A stretch of 64,000 bases of DNA, from the NCBI RefSeq assembly GCF_900101175.1, contig NZ_FNFQ01000012.1, forward strand, positions 1-64,000. Reading direction: 5' to 3'. Positions 21,809-30,317 of the stretch are shown here, one piece after another (positions within the stretch are counted from its first letter, which is position 1; each line of letters begins with the position of its first letter). The notes below the pieces were generated by a model. That model ran no database searches, had not been told where the DNA came from, and saw nothing but the letters and a program-made list of their open reading frames with translations. The position numbers were made by a program, and so were the translations under genes. This stretch comes from Stenotrophomonas pavanii. GTDB lineage: Bacteria > Pseudomonadota > Gammaproteobacteria > Xanthomonadales > Xanthomonadaceae.

Positions 21809-22708
21809 ATGCGTCAACTCTCGCTGGCCGATCGCGGCCAATCCGTTTCCCTGGACCGGTCGATCGACGACGCCGCGCCGACCTGCCTCGGCGTGGCCCG
21901 CCTGGGCAGCCTGCAGACCGCCGGTTCGAGCTTCACCGTCTGGATGCAGGTACGTGGCAGTTCCTGGGTCGAGGCCAAGGAAGGGCGCTTCCGCCTGCGC
22001 CAGGGCGAGTGGATCGCGTTCGAGAAGGAATCGCGGCCGCTGGTGCAGGCCGGCCGCAACGGGCTGTGCGTCGGCCTGAACCTGAACGTCGAAGCGCTTC
22101 GCGTGTTGACCGAAATGGCCGACTGCGGCCTGTATGCCGGGCGCGGCCGCATGAACCGCAGTGATGCCCGCGTCGCGCTGCGCCTGTGGCGCGACGCGCT
22201 GGCCAGCGGCCAGCCGGCCCAGGCCCTGCGCCCGCTGCTGCTGCACCTGGCGGGCCTGCAGCGTGGCCTCGCCGACAACGTGCAGCGCTGTCCGGGCCGC
22301 TCGCGCAGCCGCAAGCGCCAGGTGTTCGGCCGCATGCAGCGCGCGCGCCTCTATCTGGAAGGCAACAGCCACCGGGTGGTGCGCATCGGCGAACTGGCCG
22401 AGCTGACCAACTTCTCCAGCTGGTATCTCTCCAAGACCTTCCAGAGCCTGTACGAGGAAAGCCCGCAGTCGCTTTCGGCACGGCTGCGCCTCGAACGCGC
22501 CGCTGATCTGCTGCGCGACACCGACATGATGGTGGGCGAGGTCGCCGCCGCCAGCGGTTTCGACAACTGCTGCAGCTTCGCGCGTGCGTTCCGTGCCCGC
22601 TACGGCCAGTCCGCGTCGCGCTTCAGGGAGAACGGTGGCTTGCTCCCGCCACAATCCGCAAAGTCTCCGGTTGGTTCGCGCAAATACAGCGCTGCAACGC
22701 AATCGTAA
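21809..22708 (+). CDS. AraC-family transcriptional regulator
   Basis: This 299-residue protein has an N-terminal sensor part without recognisable motif and a C-terminal double HTH at residues ~190-275. The first helix pair is IGELAELTNFSSWYLSKTFQ and the second IGEVAAASGFDNCCSFARAFR-like (VGEVAAASGF). An Arg/Lys-rich linker (SRSRKRQVFGRMQRAR) precedes the DNA-binding part. A TonB receptor starts 49 bp downstream in the same direction and is the likely target or partner. Confidence 0.9.
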   Translation: MRQLSLADRGQSVSLDRSIDDAAPTCLGVARLGSLQTAGSSFTVWMQVRGSSWVEAKEGRFRLRQGEWIAFEKESRPLVQAGRNGLCVGLNLNVEALRVLTEMADCGLYAGRGRMNRSDARVALRLWRDALASGQPAQALRPLLLHLAGLQRGLADNVQRCPGRSRSRKRQVFGRMQRARLYLEGNSHRVVRIGELAELTNFSSWYLSKTFQSLYEESPQSLSARLRLERAADLLRDTDMMVGEVAAASGFDNCCSFARAFRARYGQSASRFRENGGLLPPQSAKSPVGSRKYSAATQS

Positions 22709-22717
22709 CGTGCTGGG

Positions 22718-22741
22718 GTGTTTTAACACGCTGCTAACACG
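22718..22741. promoter_or_regulatory. Putative operator before the TonB receptor
   Basis: A perfect dyad GTGTT-TT-AACAC at 22718-22729 is followed after 6 bp by a third AACACG half-site. It lies 17-40 bp upstream of the receptor ATG, where a repressor or activator would act. The bound protein is unknown. Confidence 0.4.
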
Positions 22742-22757
22742 TACCTTGGAGAGATAG

Positions 22758-25604
22758 ATGAACGTTCGTAATCCCGCAGTGCGGTTCGGCCTGCTGCCGG
22801 CCGGCATTGCGCTGGCGCTGGCGCCGGCCTTTGCTTCCGCCCAGGAAGCAAAGGGCACCACCGACCTGGACCGCATTTCGGTCACCGGCTCGCGCATCCG
22901 CGGCGCTTCGGTGGAGACCCAGCAGCCGATCCTGACGATGACCCGCGAATCCCTGGAAAAGCAGGGCTTCTCGAGCGTCGCCGACGTGCTGAACAACCTG
23001 ACCTCGGCCGGCTCCCCGGCCATTTCGCGTTCGGAGTCGCTGGCTTCGGGCGAGAACGTGGGCGGCTACTACGTCGACATCCGCAATCTGGGCGCCCAGC
23101 GCACCCTGGTGCTGATGAACGGCAAGCGCCTGGGCGCAACCACCGCCGGTTACCAGGATCTGAGCCAGATCCCGATGTCGGCCGTTGAGCGCATCGAAAT
23201 CCTGAAGGACGGCGCCTCGTCGATCTACGGTTCCGACGCCATCGCCGGCGTGGTCAACGTGATCACCCGCAAGAACTTCGACGGCGGCGAAGCCAACGTC
23301 TACGTCGGCCAGTACGGCAAGGGCGACGGCGACACCGAAACCTATTCGATGACCCTCGGTGCCCGCGGCGAGCGCGGCAGCCTGACCCTGTCGGCCGAGT
23401 ACTCGAAGCAGGACCCGGTGTGGGCCAAGGACCGCTGGTACAGCCGTGACGGCTCGCTGGGTCCGAACTCGACCTCGGCCACCTGGAGCCCGATCAGCCA
23501 GAACGGCAGCTGGTGCAACCCGACCCAGGTCAACTGCGGCGACTCCAAGCAGGCTGTCTGGAAGACCCTGAACGCCGGCGGCAACCCGAAGAACCCGAAT
23601 GACTACCACGTCATCACGGCAGACGAATTCGCCAACTCCAACGAGCAGATGACCCTGCTGACCGGTGTGAAGCGCAAGTCGGTCTACATCAACGGTACCT
23701 ACGACTTCACCGATTCGATCAGCCTGAACACCGACGTGCTCTACAACGAGCGCCAGACGTTCCAGCAGATCGCCGGCTATCCGTTCCAGTCCAACTCCTT
23801 CGGCACCCCGCTGGAAGGTTCGAGCGCCTTCAACCCGGTCGGCCAGGACGTCAGCTTCCGTCGTCGCCTGTGGGAAGTGCCGCGTACCACTGACAGCCAG
23901 CTGAAGACCCTGCGCTTCGCTCCGACCCTGACCGGCTTCTTCGAGCTGGGCGGCAAGACCTTCGACTGGGATGTCGGCGCGCTGTGGAACCGCAACGAGT
24001 CGATCAAGAGCAACCGCGGCGACATGAGCCTGATCGCTGCAGGCCAGGCGCTGGGCCCGTCGTTCATCGACGCCGGCGGCATTGCCCGCTGCGGCACCTC
24101 GGCCAAGCCGATCCTGGGCGACTGCCGCCCGTGGAACCCGCTGCTGCCGTACGGTGTTGATGGCCAGGGTTCGCTGGCGAACCAGGAACTGCAGGACTTC
24201 CTGTTCCCGACCTTCACCACCCGCGGCGTCACCAAGACCACCAGCTTCACCGCCAACCTGTCGGGCGCCATCGTGACCCTGCCGGCCGGCGACCTGGGCT
24301 TCGCCCTGGGTGTCGAGCACCGCAAGGAAGAAGGCAACTACGTGCCGGACGCCTTCGCGCAGTCGGGCCAGTCCACCGGCCTGGGCCAGAAGCCGACCCG
24401 CGGCCAGTACGATCTGAACGAGGTCTACCTCGAGCTGAACGTGCCGCTGCTGGCCGACATGGCCTTCGCCAAGGAACTGACCCTGAACGTTGCCAGCCGT
24501 TACTCGGACTACAGCAACTTCGGCGGCACCACCAACAGCAAGTTCGGCCTGACCTGGCGTCCGCTGGATGAGCTGCTGGTCCGCGGCACCTACGCCGAGG
24601 GCTTCCGCGCTCCGACCATCAGCGACCTGTACGGTGGCCTGAGCTCGAGCTTCGAGTCGTACATCGATCCGTGCGGCGTGAAGGCCCCGGGCAGCGTTGC
24701 CGGCAATGCCGCATGCACCGCCGCCGGCGCTCCGGCCAACTACGTGCAGCTGGGCCAGGGCAACCTGCCGTGCTCGACCCTGCCGTGCCAGTCGGGTGAC
24801 CAGTTCGTCTCGGGTGCCAACCCGAACCTGAAGCCGGAAACCTCCAAGAGCACCACCTTCGGCCTGGTGTGGAGCCCGCGTTGGGTGCAGGGCCTGGACG
24901 TCTCGCTGGATTGGTACAAGTACGAAATCAGCGACATGATCATCGCTGACAGCGTCGACCGCATCCTGCGTGACTGCTACGTGCTGGGCAACGCCGAGCG
25001 CTGCTCGAGCGTGACCCGTGCGGCTGACGGCCACGTCAGTGCGATCACCTACGGCACCGCCAACCTCGGCAAGATGAAGACCGAAGGTTACGACCTGGGC
25101 ATCAAGTACCGCCTGCCGGAACTGGCCATCGGTCAGTTCAGCATCGACTGGCAGACCAGCTACACCGCCAAGTACGACGAGCAGGGCCAGAACAGCGCGG
25201 GTGACAACATCATGATCGGCCGCGTCGGCGAGCCGGGCCTGTTCCGCGTGCGTTCGAACCTGGGAGTCAACTGGCAGTACGGCGATTTCGGTGTGAACTA
25301 CACCGCGCGCTACTACTCCGGCATGAAGGAAAGCTGCATCTCGCTGGCTGATGGCTGGTGCGATGCGCCGAACCACATGGCCAACGGCGAGACCGATCCG
25401 CTGCGTCACACCGGTTCCAACACCTTCCACGACCTGCAGGTCAGCTGGAAGGCACCGTGGGATGCGACGATCGCCCTGGGCGCGAACAACGTGTTCGACC
25501 ACAAGGGTCCGCTGCAGTACTCGGCTCCGAACTCGGCGTTCGCCTACTACGGCGGCTTCGACGTGGGTCGCTTCCTGTACATGAAGTACACCCAGCGCTT
25601 CTGA
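22758..25604 (+). CDS. TonB-dependent outer-membrane receptor (Oar/maltodextrin-receptor-like group)
   Basis: This 948-residue receptor has a signal peptide ending ASAQEA, then a TonB-box-like DLDRISVTGSRIRG. The plug domain (residues ~45-165) includes GGYYVDIRNLGAQRTLVLMNGKR and EILKDGASSIYGSDAIAGVVN. A 22-strand barrel ends in a terminal Phe (YMKYTQRF), the outer-membrane insertion signal. It has no STN domain, so it is not a sigma-signalling receptor. Loop regions carry paired cysteines. Codon use is strongly biased, suggesting high expression, and GGAGAG lies 5-10 bp before the ATG. The substrate is unknown; carbohydrate or peptide is as likely as iron. Confidence 0.93.
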   Translation: MNVRNPAVRFGLLPAGIALALAPAFASAQEAKGTTDLDRISVTGSRIRGASVETQQPILTMTRESLEKQGFSSVADVLNNLTSAGSPAISRSESLASGENVGGYYVDIRNLGAQRTLVLMNGKRLGATTAGYQDLSQIPMSAVERIEILKDGASSIYGSDAIAGVVNVITRKNFDGGEANVYVGQYGKGDGDTETYSMTLGARGERGSLTLSAEYSKQDPVWAKDRWYSRDGSLGPNSTSATWSPISQNGSWCNPTQVNCGDSKQAVWKTLNAGGNPKNPNDYHVITADEFANSNEQMTLLTGVKRKSVYINGTYDFTDSISLNTDVLYNERQTFQQIAGYPFQSNSFGTPLEGSSAFNPVGQDVSFRRRLWEVPRTTDSQLKTLRFAPTLTGFFELGGKTFDWDVGALWNRNESIKSNRGDMSLIAAGQALGPSFIDAGGIARCGTSAKPILGDCRPWNPLLPYGVDGQGSLANQELQDFLFPTFTTRGVTKTTSFTANLSGAIVTLPAGDLGFALGVEHRKEEGNYVPDAFAQSGQSTGLGQKPTRGQYDLNEVYLELNVPLLADMAFAKELTLNVASRYSDYSNFGGTTNSKFGLTWRPLDELLVRGTYAEGFRAPTISDLYGGLSSSFESYIDPCGVKAPGSVAGNAACTAAGAPANYVQLGQGNLPCSTLPCQSGDQFVSGANPNLKPETSKSTTFGLVWSPRWVQGLDVSLDWYKYEISDMIIADSVDRILRDCYVLGNAERCSSVTRAADGHVSAITYGTANLGKMKTEGYDLGIKYRLPELAIGQFSIDWQTSYTAKYDEQGQNSAGDNIMIGRVGEPGLFRVRSNLGVNWQYGDFGVNYTARYYSGMKESCISLADGWCDAPNHMANGETDPLRHTGSNTFHDLQVSWKAPWDATIALGANNVFDHKGPLQYSAPNSAFAYYGGFDVGRFLYMKYTQRF

Positions 25605-25631
25605 TCCATCGAAGTGCGGTAGCAACAGAAG

Positions 25632-25664
25632 GAGGGCGGACCGAACGGTCCGCCCTCTTTTTTT
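25632..25664 (+). terminator. Terminator of the TonB receptor gene
   Basis: A 12-bp perfect stem (GAGGGCGGACCG, loop AA, complement) is followed by seven T residues. It is a textbook intrinsic terminator 27 bp after the stop codon. Confidence 0.95.
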
Positions 25665-25774
25665 GTAGGGTTTTTCCGGAAACTGTTGGAAGGTGAGCGC
25701 AGTCACGGTCCCGTCGTGTCGTAATCAACACAGTCAGGAGGTCCAATACCGGACGCTTGCATGTGGAGAGGGAT

Positions 25775-25984
25775 ATGAAGCACACGTTGCTGCGCCAGGC
25801 ATCAGCGGCTGTACTGATCTATGCGACGCTGGTGGGCGCGGTGTTCGCGCAGGGCCTCGGGGTCTGCGGTGGCGGCCTCTACTGCGAAGAGTTCCGCCAG
25901 CAATGCCTGGCCAGTGGCAAGTCACCGGTCATCTGCGAGTCGCAGTACCGTCGTTGCGTGCAGGACGCCTGCGGTACTCGCTGA
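25775..25984 (+). CDS. Small cysteine-rich exported protein
   Basis: This 69-residue protein has a signal peptide (MKHTLLRQASAAVLIYATLVGAVFA-type, cleavage near AQG). The short mature part carries six cysteines (VCGG, YCEE, QQCL, ICES, RRCV, DACG). GGAGAGGG lies 5-12 bp before the ATG, and a strong terminator follows immediately, so it is its own transcription unit. The cysteines suggest disulphide folding in the periplasm. No family is recognised. Confidence 0.75.
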   Translation: MKHTLLRQASAAVLIYATLVGAVFAQGLGVCGGGLYCEEFRQQCLASGKSPVICESQYRRCVQDACGTR

Positions 25985-25987
25985 TGC

Positions 25988-26022
25988 AGCAAGGGCGCAC
26001 CGCGTGGGTGCGCCCCTTGTCA
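25988..26022 (+). terminator. Terminator shared by the small exported protein and the HDOD gene
   Basis: Stem AAGGGCGCACC with GGGTGCGCCCCTT around a GCGT loop (one unpaired G), between convergent stop codons at 25984 and 26043. Confidence 0.8.
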
Positions 26023-26042
26023 TTGGGCCATCGGCAACGCGC

Positions 26043-27164
26043 TCAGGCGTCGCTGGGTGCCAGCCCCATCAGCGCATTGGCGTGCTCGCGCCACTGCGGC
26101 AGCTTGTTGAGCACGCCTGCACGCTGCAGGTAGTCCTCGTCCACCGGGTCGCCATTGACCAGCGCCAGCGCCACATGCACCGCCCCGGTCACCCAGAAGC
26201 TGCGGGTGTTGGCACGCTGCGGCTGCAGGTGGAAGGCCACCGCTTCGATGATCGGCATCGGCAGGCCCCACAGGCCCAGCAGGTAGGCACCGGCCTCGGC
26301 ATGGCCGGGGCGCGCATCGCCGGCCAGCGAAGGTTCGCTGCGTTCGTTGCGTACGCCCGGCAGCAGCAGGCCGATGTCGGCCAGCAGCGCGGCGGTCGCA
26401 CCCAGTTCGGCACTGGACTCGGGCAGCAGGCGCGCGGCCAGCCGCGAGGCAAGCAGTGCCCGCTGCTGCAGCGAATTGCGCTCGGCAGGCGACAGCGTCG
26501 GTGCCGAGAAGACTTCGCTGGCCAGCACCAGGTCGCGCAGCGTCGCCAGGCCCAGCCGGGTCACCGCGGTCCGCAGGTCGGCGATGGTGCGGCCCTGGCT
26601 GAAGAACGCCGAGTTCGACAGCTGCAGCACCTTGGCTGCGATCGCAGGATCGGCGGCCACCAGCTTGGCCACGTCGGCGCTGTCGGTGTCGTCGTCATGC
26701 TCCAGCGCCTGGGTCAGGCTCAGGTACAGGTGTGGCGGCGAAGGCAGTTTCTCGATGCGGCCGATGGCATCGCGCAGGCGCGGGCTGTCCAGCACTTCGC
26801 GCAGCTCTTCCAGGCTGGTCAGCGCTTCCAGCAGCACTTCCGGCGCCAGCGGCAGCGGCAGGAAACGATGGGCGACACCGATCAGGCGCGCCGGCGGCGG
26901 CCGGTTGCCGTGCTGGGCATCAACCAGCGCGATGCGGATGGTTTCCGGGCGCAAGGTGCGGATCTGGCCCAGCAACGTGGTGGCATTGAGATCGGGCAAC
27001 TGCGGGCAGACGATCACCGCATCGACGCCCTGCGTGGCCACCGCGTTCATCGCGGCCTGGCCATCGGTGGCGGTCAACGGCTGCCAGTCTTCCCCAAGAT
27101 CGGCAATGAATTCGGTCAGCTCGGCCGGCAGGCTGGCTGCATCCCCAACAAGCAGAATACGCAC
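26043..27164 (-). CDS. HDOD-domain signalling protein with a degenerate receiver
   Basis: Residues ~1-120 of this 373-residue protein look like a CheY-type receiver (VRILLVGDAAS at the start), but the expected phospho-acceptor segment reads VDAVIVCPQLPDL, with Cys where Asp should be. Residues ~150-350 form an HDOD domain (LVAADPAIAAKVLQLSNSAFF, then TAVTRLGLATLRDLVLA), the non-catalytic HD relative found in signalling proteins. The GTG at 27164 has AGGGGAA about 7 bp upstream; the longer frame to 27221 lacks support. It probably acts as a scaffold rather than an enzyme. Confidence 0.88.
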   Translation of the reverse strand: MRILLVGDAASLPAELTEFIADLGEDWQPLTATDGQAAMNAVATQGVDAVIVCPQLPDLNATTLLGQIRTLRPETIRIALVDAQHGNRPPPARLIGVAHRFLPLPLAPEVLLEALTSLEELREVLDSPRLRDAIGRIEKLPSPPHLYLSLTQALEHDDDTDSADVAKLVAADPAIAAKVLQLSNSAFFSQGRTIADLRTAVTRLGLATLRDLVLASEVFSAPTLSPAERNSLQQRALLASRLAARLLPESSAELGATAALLADIGLLLPGVRNERSEPSLAGDARPGHAEAGAYLLGLWGLPMPIIEAVAFHLQPQRANTRSFWVTGAVHVALALVNGDPVDEDYLQRAGVLNKLPQWREHANALMGLAPSDA

Positions 27165-27272
27165 GACACATTCCCCTGGCTGTCTCGACGATGGATGTCG
27201 ATGACGTGTGAAGTGACGCAATTTACCTAATACGGCACCAAGTGTGATGTGCCGTCGTCATGAAACGTGACC

Positions 27273-27308
27273 CGCATCGCTCCGGCGGACTGCCGCCGGA
27301 GCGATGCG
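27273..27308. terminator. Terminator hairpin downstream of ppa
   Basis: A 16-bp perfect stem (CGCATCGCTCCGGCGG, loop ACTG) lies 8 bp after the ppa stop on the minus strand. The following T content is modest, but the stem is very strong. Confidence 0.75.
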
Positions 27309-27316
27309 GTTCAGGC

Positions 27317-27853
27317 TCAGGCCTTGCTGTCGAGATGGCGCTGGTGCGCCTCGATCAGGATCTGCTTGGCCTCGGCGGCGCCGCCCCAACCGTCGAGCTT
27401 GACCCACTTGCCCTTTTCCAGGTCCTTGTAGTGCTCGAAGAAGTGGCCGATGCGCTCCAGCCAGTGGCTGGACACCTGGGCAATGTCTTCGACGTGGGCG
27501 TAGCCGCTGAAGATCTTCGAGACCGGCACGGCCAGGATCTTCTCGTCGCTGCCGGCCTCATCGCTCATCTTCAGCACGCCGACCGGGCGGCAGCGCACGA
27601 CCGAGCCCGGCACCAGCGGCAGCGGCAGCACCACCAGCACGTCGGCCGGATCGCCGTCGCCACACAGGGTGCTCGGCACGTAGCCGTAGTTGCACGGGTA
27701 GCGCATCGGGGTGGACAGGATGCGGTCGACGAAGATCGCGCCGGTTTCCTTGTCCACTTCGTACTTCACCGGCTCCGAGTCCTTCGGAATCTCGATGATG
27801 ACGTTGATTTCTTCCGGCGGGTTCTTGCCGGGCGAGACGAGTTCCAGACCCAT
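27317..27853 (-). CDS. ppa: Inorganic pyrophosphatase (soluble, family I)
   Basis: This enzyme hydrolyses cytosolic PPi to phosphate. The 178-residue hexameric-type protein has the metal-binding signature DGDPADVLV (residues ~65-73), the KYEVDKETGAIFVDR active-site strand and YGYVPSTLCG. It is convergently followed by its own terminator. Two other genes in the window use PPi productively (hppA and pfp), so the balance between wasteful hydrolysis here and energy-conserving use there is of physiological interest. Confidence 0.97.
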   Translation of the reverse strand: MGLELVSPGKNPPEEINVIIEIPKDSEPVKYEVDKETGAIFVDRILSTPMRYPCNYGYVPSTLCGDGDPADVLVVLPLPLVPGSVVRCRPVGVLKMSDEAGSDEKILAVPVSKIFSGYAHVEDIAQVSSHWLERIGHFFEHYKDLEKGKWVKLDGWGGAAEAKQILIEAHQRHLDSKA

Positions 27854-28038
27854 GGTGTGCTCCAGGTGGGGGATGTAGACGGATAGCTGGCCATTTTATG
27901 CCTTTGCCGGGCGCTGTGCAGCGGGGAAGGTGCTGACGGCGGTGCGCGGCAGGTGCCCACCTGGCGGGCCGGGGTTGGCTGATGGGGCCTGCCGGTGCGG
28001 CAGGGCAGGCTGTACGCACCTTCCCGAGGAGTCTTCAT

Positions 28039-28512
28039 ATGAGAATGTCCGCACTGCCGCTCTGCCTGTCCTGCGCGCTGCTTGTTGCGCCCGCGGCCCA
28101 GGCCGACCCCTACGTGGATCTGATCGACTATCCGCAGCAGGAAGCCAACTGGGACCGCTTCTTTGCATTGGAGGGCAGGCTGCAGCAGGGTTTCGACAGC
28201 ATCTGCGGGGACACCTTCTGCGAAGGGGAATACAGCGATATTCACCCCCTGCGACTGCGCTGCTCGGTGGATGCCGCGCGGGGAACGGTTCGCGAGTGCC
28301 TGTGGGCATTTGCCGCCAGCGATCTGGCGGTGTCCGCGAACGATGGCGCGATCGAGGCCCGGCAACCGACCTGGTTGTGCCGCCTGCCGCTGGTGGCGGG
28401 TACCCCGGTGGAGTCCTTCCATGCCGCGCTGGCCGCGCGTGATCCCTTGCATGACCCGCTGCCGGGCAGCTCGCAGAGCGTCTATGACGCGCTGACCGAG
28501 TGCATCCATTGA
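28039..28512 (+). CDS. Hypothetical exported protein
   Basis: A 157-residue protein with a signal peptide (MRMSALPLCLSCALLVAPAAQA, cleavage before DPY) and a mature part containing six cysteines (SICGDTFCEG, LRCS, RECL, WLCR, TECIH). No family is recognised. It precedes the ECF sigma gene in the same direction by 71 bp, but a Fur-like site lies between, so they are probably separate units. CGAGGAG lies before the ATG. Confidence 0.75.
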   Translation: MRMSALPLCLSCALLVAPAAQADPYVDLIDYPQQEANWDRFFALEGRLQQGFDSICGDTFCEGEYSDIHPLRLRCSVDAARGTVRECLWAFAASDLAVSANDGAIEARQPTWLCRLPLVAGTPVESFHAALAARDPLHDPLPGSSQSVYDALTECIH

Positions 28513-28515
28513 TGT

Positions 28516-28536
28516 AAACGTGACGTATTCGCATTT
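28516..28536 (+). promoter_or_regulatory. Fur-box-like site upstream of the ECF sigma gene
   Basis: The right half ATTCGCATTT matches half of the AATGCGAAT/ATTCGCATT form of the Fur box. The left half AAACGTGACG matches it at about two thirds of positions. It lies 48 bp before the sigma start, the expected position for iron repression of a FecI-type sigma gene. This is an assignment by eye. Confidence 0.5.
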
Positions 28537-28583
28537 AAAGGGTAGCATGCGCGGCGCTCCCGTCTGTCGTCCCGGCCTCGCGC

Positions 28584-29084
28584 ATGTCTTCCAATGCTGC
28601 CTCCCTCACCGAACTGCTGATCCGCGAGCGGCCCGCGCTGTTGCGTCGTGTGCAACGGATACTGGGGGGCGACAACGGCGCCGAAGACGTGATCCAGGCG
28701 GTGTGGTTCAAGGCGCGTGGGGTCGATGACAGCCAGGCCATCGACAACCCGCGCGCCTATCTGTATCGGTTGGCCGCCAACCTGGCCACCGACCACGGCC
28801 GCGAGTCGACCCGGCGCAACCGCCTGCTGGCCGATCATTACCTGTGGGGGCCGGACGAGGTGATCTCGACCGAAGAACAGGCCATGGCACAGGATGAACT
28901 GCAGCGCGTGCTCGACGCGGCCGGCCATCTGCCCGAGCCGACCCGCACCATCTTCCGGCTCAACCGCCTGCAGGGCCAGACCCAGGCGGAGATCGCACGC
29001 CGCCTCGGGGTTTCGGTGACCACCGTGGAAAACCATGTACGCAGCGCGCTGCAACGCCTGGCCTGGGCGCGCAGTGGCCGATGA
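28584..29084 (+). CDS. ECF RNA polymerase sigma factor (FecI type)
   Basis: This 166-residue sigma factor has region 2 at residues ~10-75 (ILGGDNGAEDVIQAVWFKA, then PRAYLYRLAANLATDHGR) and region 4 at ~105-160 (EPTRTIFRLNRLQGQTQAEIARRLGVSVTTVENHV). This layout is typical of iron-starvation ECF sigmas. A FecR-like gene and an STN-containing TonB receptor follow, the standard cell-surface signalling trio; the signal is probably heme, given hemO downstream. Confidence 0.93.
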   Translation: MSSNAASLTELLIRERPALLRRVQRILGGDNGAEDVIQAVWFKARGVDDSQAIDNPRAYLYRLAANLATDHGRESTRRNRLLADHYLWGPDEVISTEEQAMAQDELQRVLDAAGHLPEPTRTIFRLNRLQGQTQAEIARRLGVSVTTVENHVRSALQRLAWARSGR

Positions 29085-29183
29085 TCACGCCGGCTTGGGG
29101 TTGGCGCGCGCGCAGACGTCTTGATCATTGACCGTGGATGCGGTCCAGTTCCCCCGCGCTTGAACGCGCCTGTCAGCCAGCCG

Positions 29184-30116
29184 ATGCGCCCGCCGAACAT
29201 GCCGCCTGCCGCCGATGACAATGCCCTGGCCGAACAGGCCCGGGGCTGGATCGCGTGGCTGGCCTCGGGCGACATCAGCGATGCGCGCATGCAGGCGTTT
29301 GAACGCTGGCTGCAACAGCCGGGACACCGCCGGGTCTTCGAATACGAGCGTGCGCTGTGGCGCAGTGTCGGGCCGCGCGCACCGGCCGCGGGCCCGGGCC
29401 GTCGGCGCCCGCGACGATTGCGCTGGGCCATGGCTGCGGCGGCGATGCTGGCGATGCTGGTGGCCTGGCCCGAGGCCTGGCTGCGCCTGCAGTCCGATCA
29501 TCGCAGCACGTATCAGGTACGGAGCGTGCTGCTACCCGACGGCAGCCATGCGGTGCTGGATGCCGACAGTGCGATTGCGGTGCACTTTGATGCGAACGCG
29601 CGCGAGGTCGAGCTGCTGCGCGGGCGTGCCTGGTTCGAGGTCGGCCCGGATCCGCAGCGGCGTTTCCGCGTGCGCGCCGGCAATGGCCTGGTCGAGGACA
29701 TCTCCACCGCGTTCACCGTCGCGCGTGGCGACCACGGGGTGGAAACCCAGGTCGGGCAGGGCAGGGTACGCGTGGCCAGCCCGGTCGACGGCGGCTGGAC
29801 CTACCTGCAGCAGGGGCAACGTGCGGTCTACGCTGAGCACGGCGGCGTCATGCGGCTGGCCGACGTGACCACCGACAGCGTCGGCGCCTGGCGCCGGGGC
29901 GAGCTGCTGCTGGAACAGGCCAACGTGGCCGATGCCGTGCAGTGGGTGGGGCGCTATCGCACGGGCCCGACCTTCGTGCGCGGTGATCTGTCACGACTGC
30001 CTGCAGTCAGTGCCGCATTGCGCATCGATCGTCCGGAACAGGCGCTGGATGCGCTGGCCGCGACGGCTGGATTGCAGGTCACACGCCTGCCACTGGGCGT
30101 CGCCATCGTGCAGTAG
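29184..30116 (+). CDS. FecR-type anti-sigma factor / sigma regulator
   Basis: This ~310-residue protein has an N-terminal cytosolic DUF4880 domain (ARGWIAWLASGDISDARMQAFERWL), a transmembrane helix at ~85-105 (AMAAAAMLAMLVAWP), and a periplasmic FecR domain (LLPDGSHAVLDADSAIAVHF, then ELLRGRAWFEV). It ends with an STN-like segment that contacts the receptor. The start is uncertain; ATG codons at 29121, 29184 and 29199 are in frame. The TAG stop lies inside a SMAG repeat, so the original C-terminus may have been longer. Confidence 0.9.
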   Translation: MRPPNMPPAADDNALAEQARGWIAWLASGDISDARMQAFERWLQQPGHRRVFEYERALWRSVGPRAPAAGPGRRRPRRLRWAMAAAAMLAMLVAWPEAWLRLQSDHRSTYQVRSVLLPDGSHAVLDADSAIAVHFDANAREVELLRGRAWFEVGPDPQRRFRVRAGNGLVEDISTAFTVARGDHGVETQVGQGRVRVASPVDGGWTYLQQGQRAVYAEHGGVMRLADVTTDSVGAWRRGELLLEQANVADAVQWVGRYRTGPTFVRGDLSRLPAVSAALRIDRPEQALDALAATAGLQVTRLPLGVAIVQ

Positions 30117-30135
30117 ATCCACGCCCTGCGTGGAT
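30113..30135 (+). repeat. SMAG repeat supplying the fecR stop codon
   Basis: GTAG followed by ATCCACGCCCTGCGTGGAT. The TAG of the tag is the in-frame stop of the FecR gene (30114-30116). Confidence 0.9.
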
Positions 30136-30317
30136 GATCGTCCCAGTGTGCCGGTCAACGGTCGGCACCTGCCGCGGCCGCACATCGCTCTTGGGGCTGT
30201 CGCGCGCCCAGCCGTCTTACCCCGCGAACGTACACGCCGCCGCCACGTACGTCGCCGTGTCCGCCCGTGCTGCGGATGACGCCGCGTTCGCGGCACCGAT
30301 TACCTGACAGGTTTCCC

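Noticed and set aside
22734..25706. A 990-codon open frame on the minus strand opposite the TonB receptor
   Set aside because: It is a GC-driven shadow; its sequence is Val/Gly/Ala/Arg-rich low complexity, it has no motif, and the plus strand carries an intact receptor with signal peptide, plug and terminal Phe.
29121..29183. An N-terminal extension of the FecR-like protein from the ATG at 29121
   Set aside because: The extra 21 residues show no resemblance to the family and no ribosome-binding site, although the true start remains uncertain.
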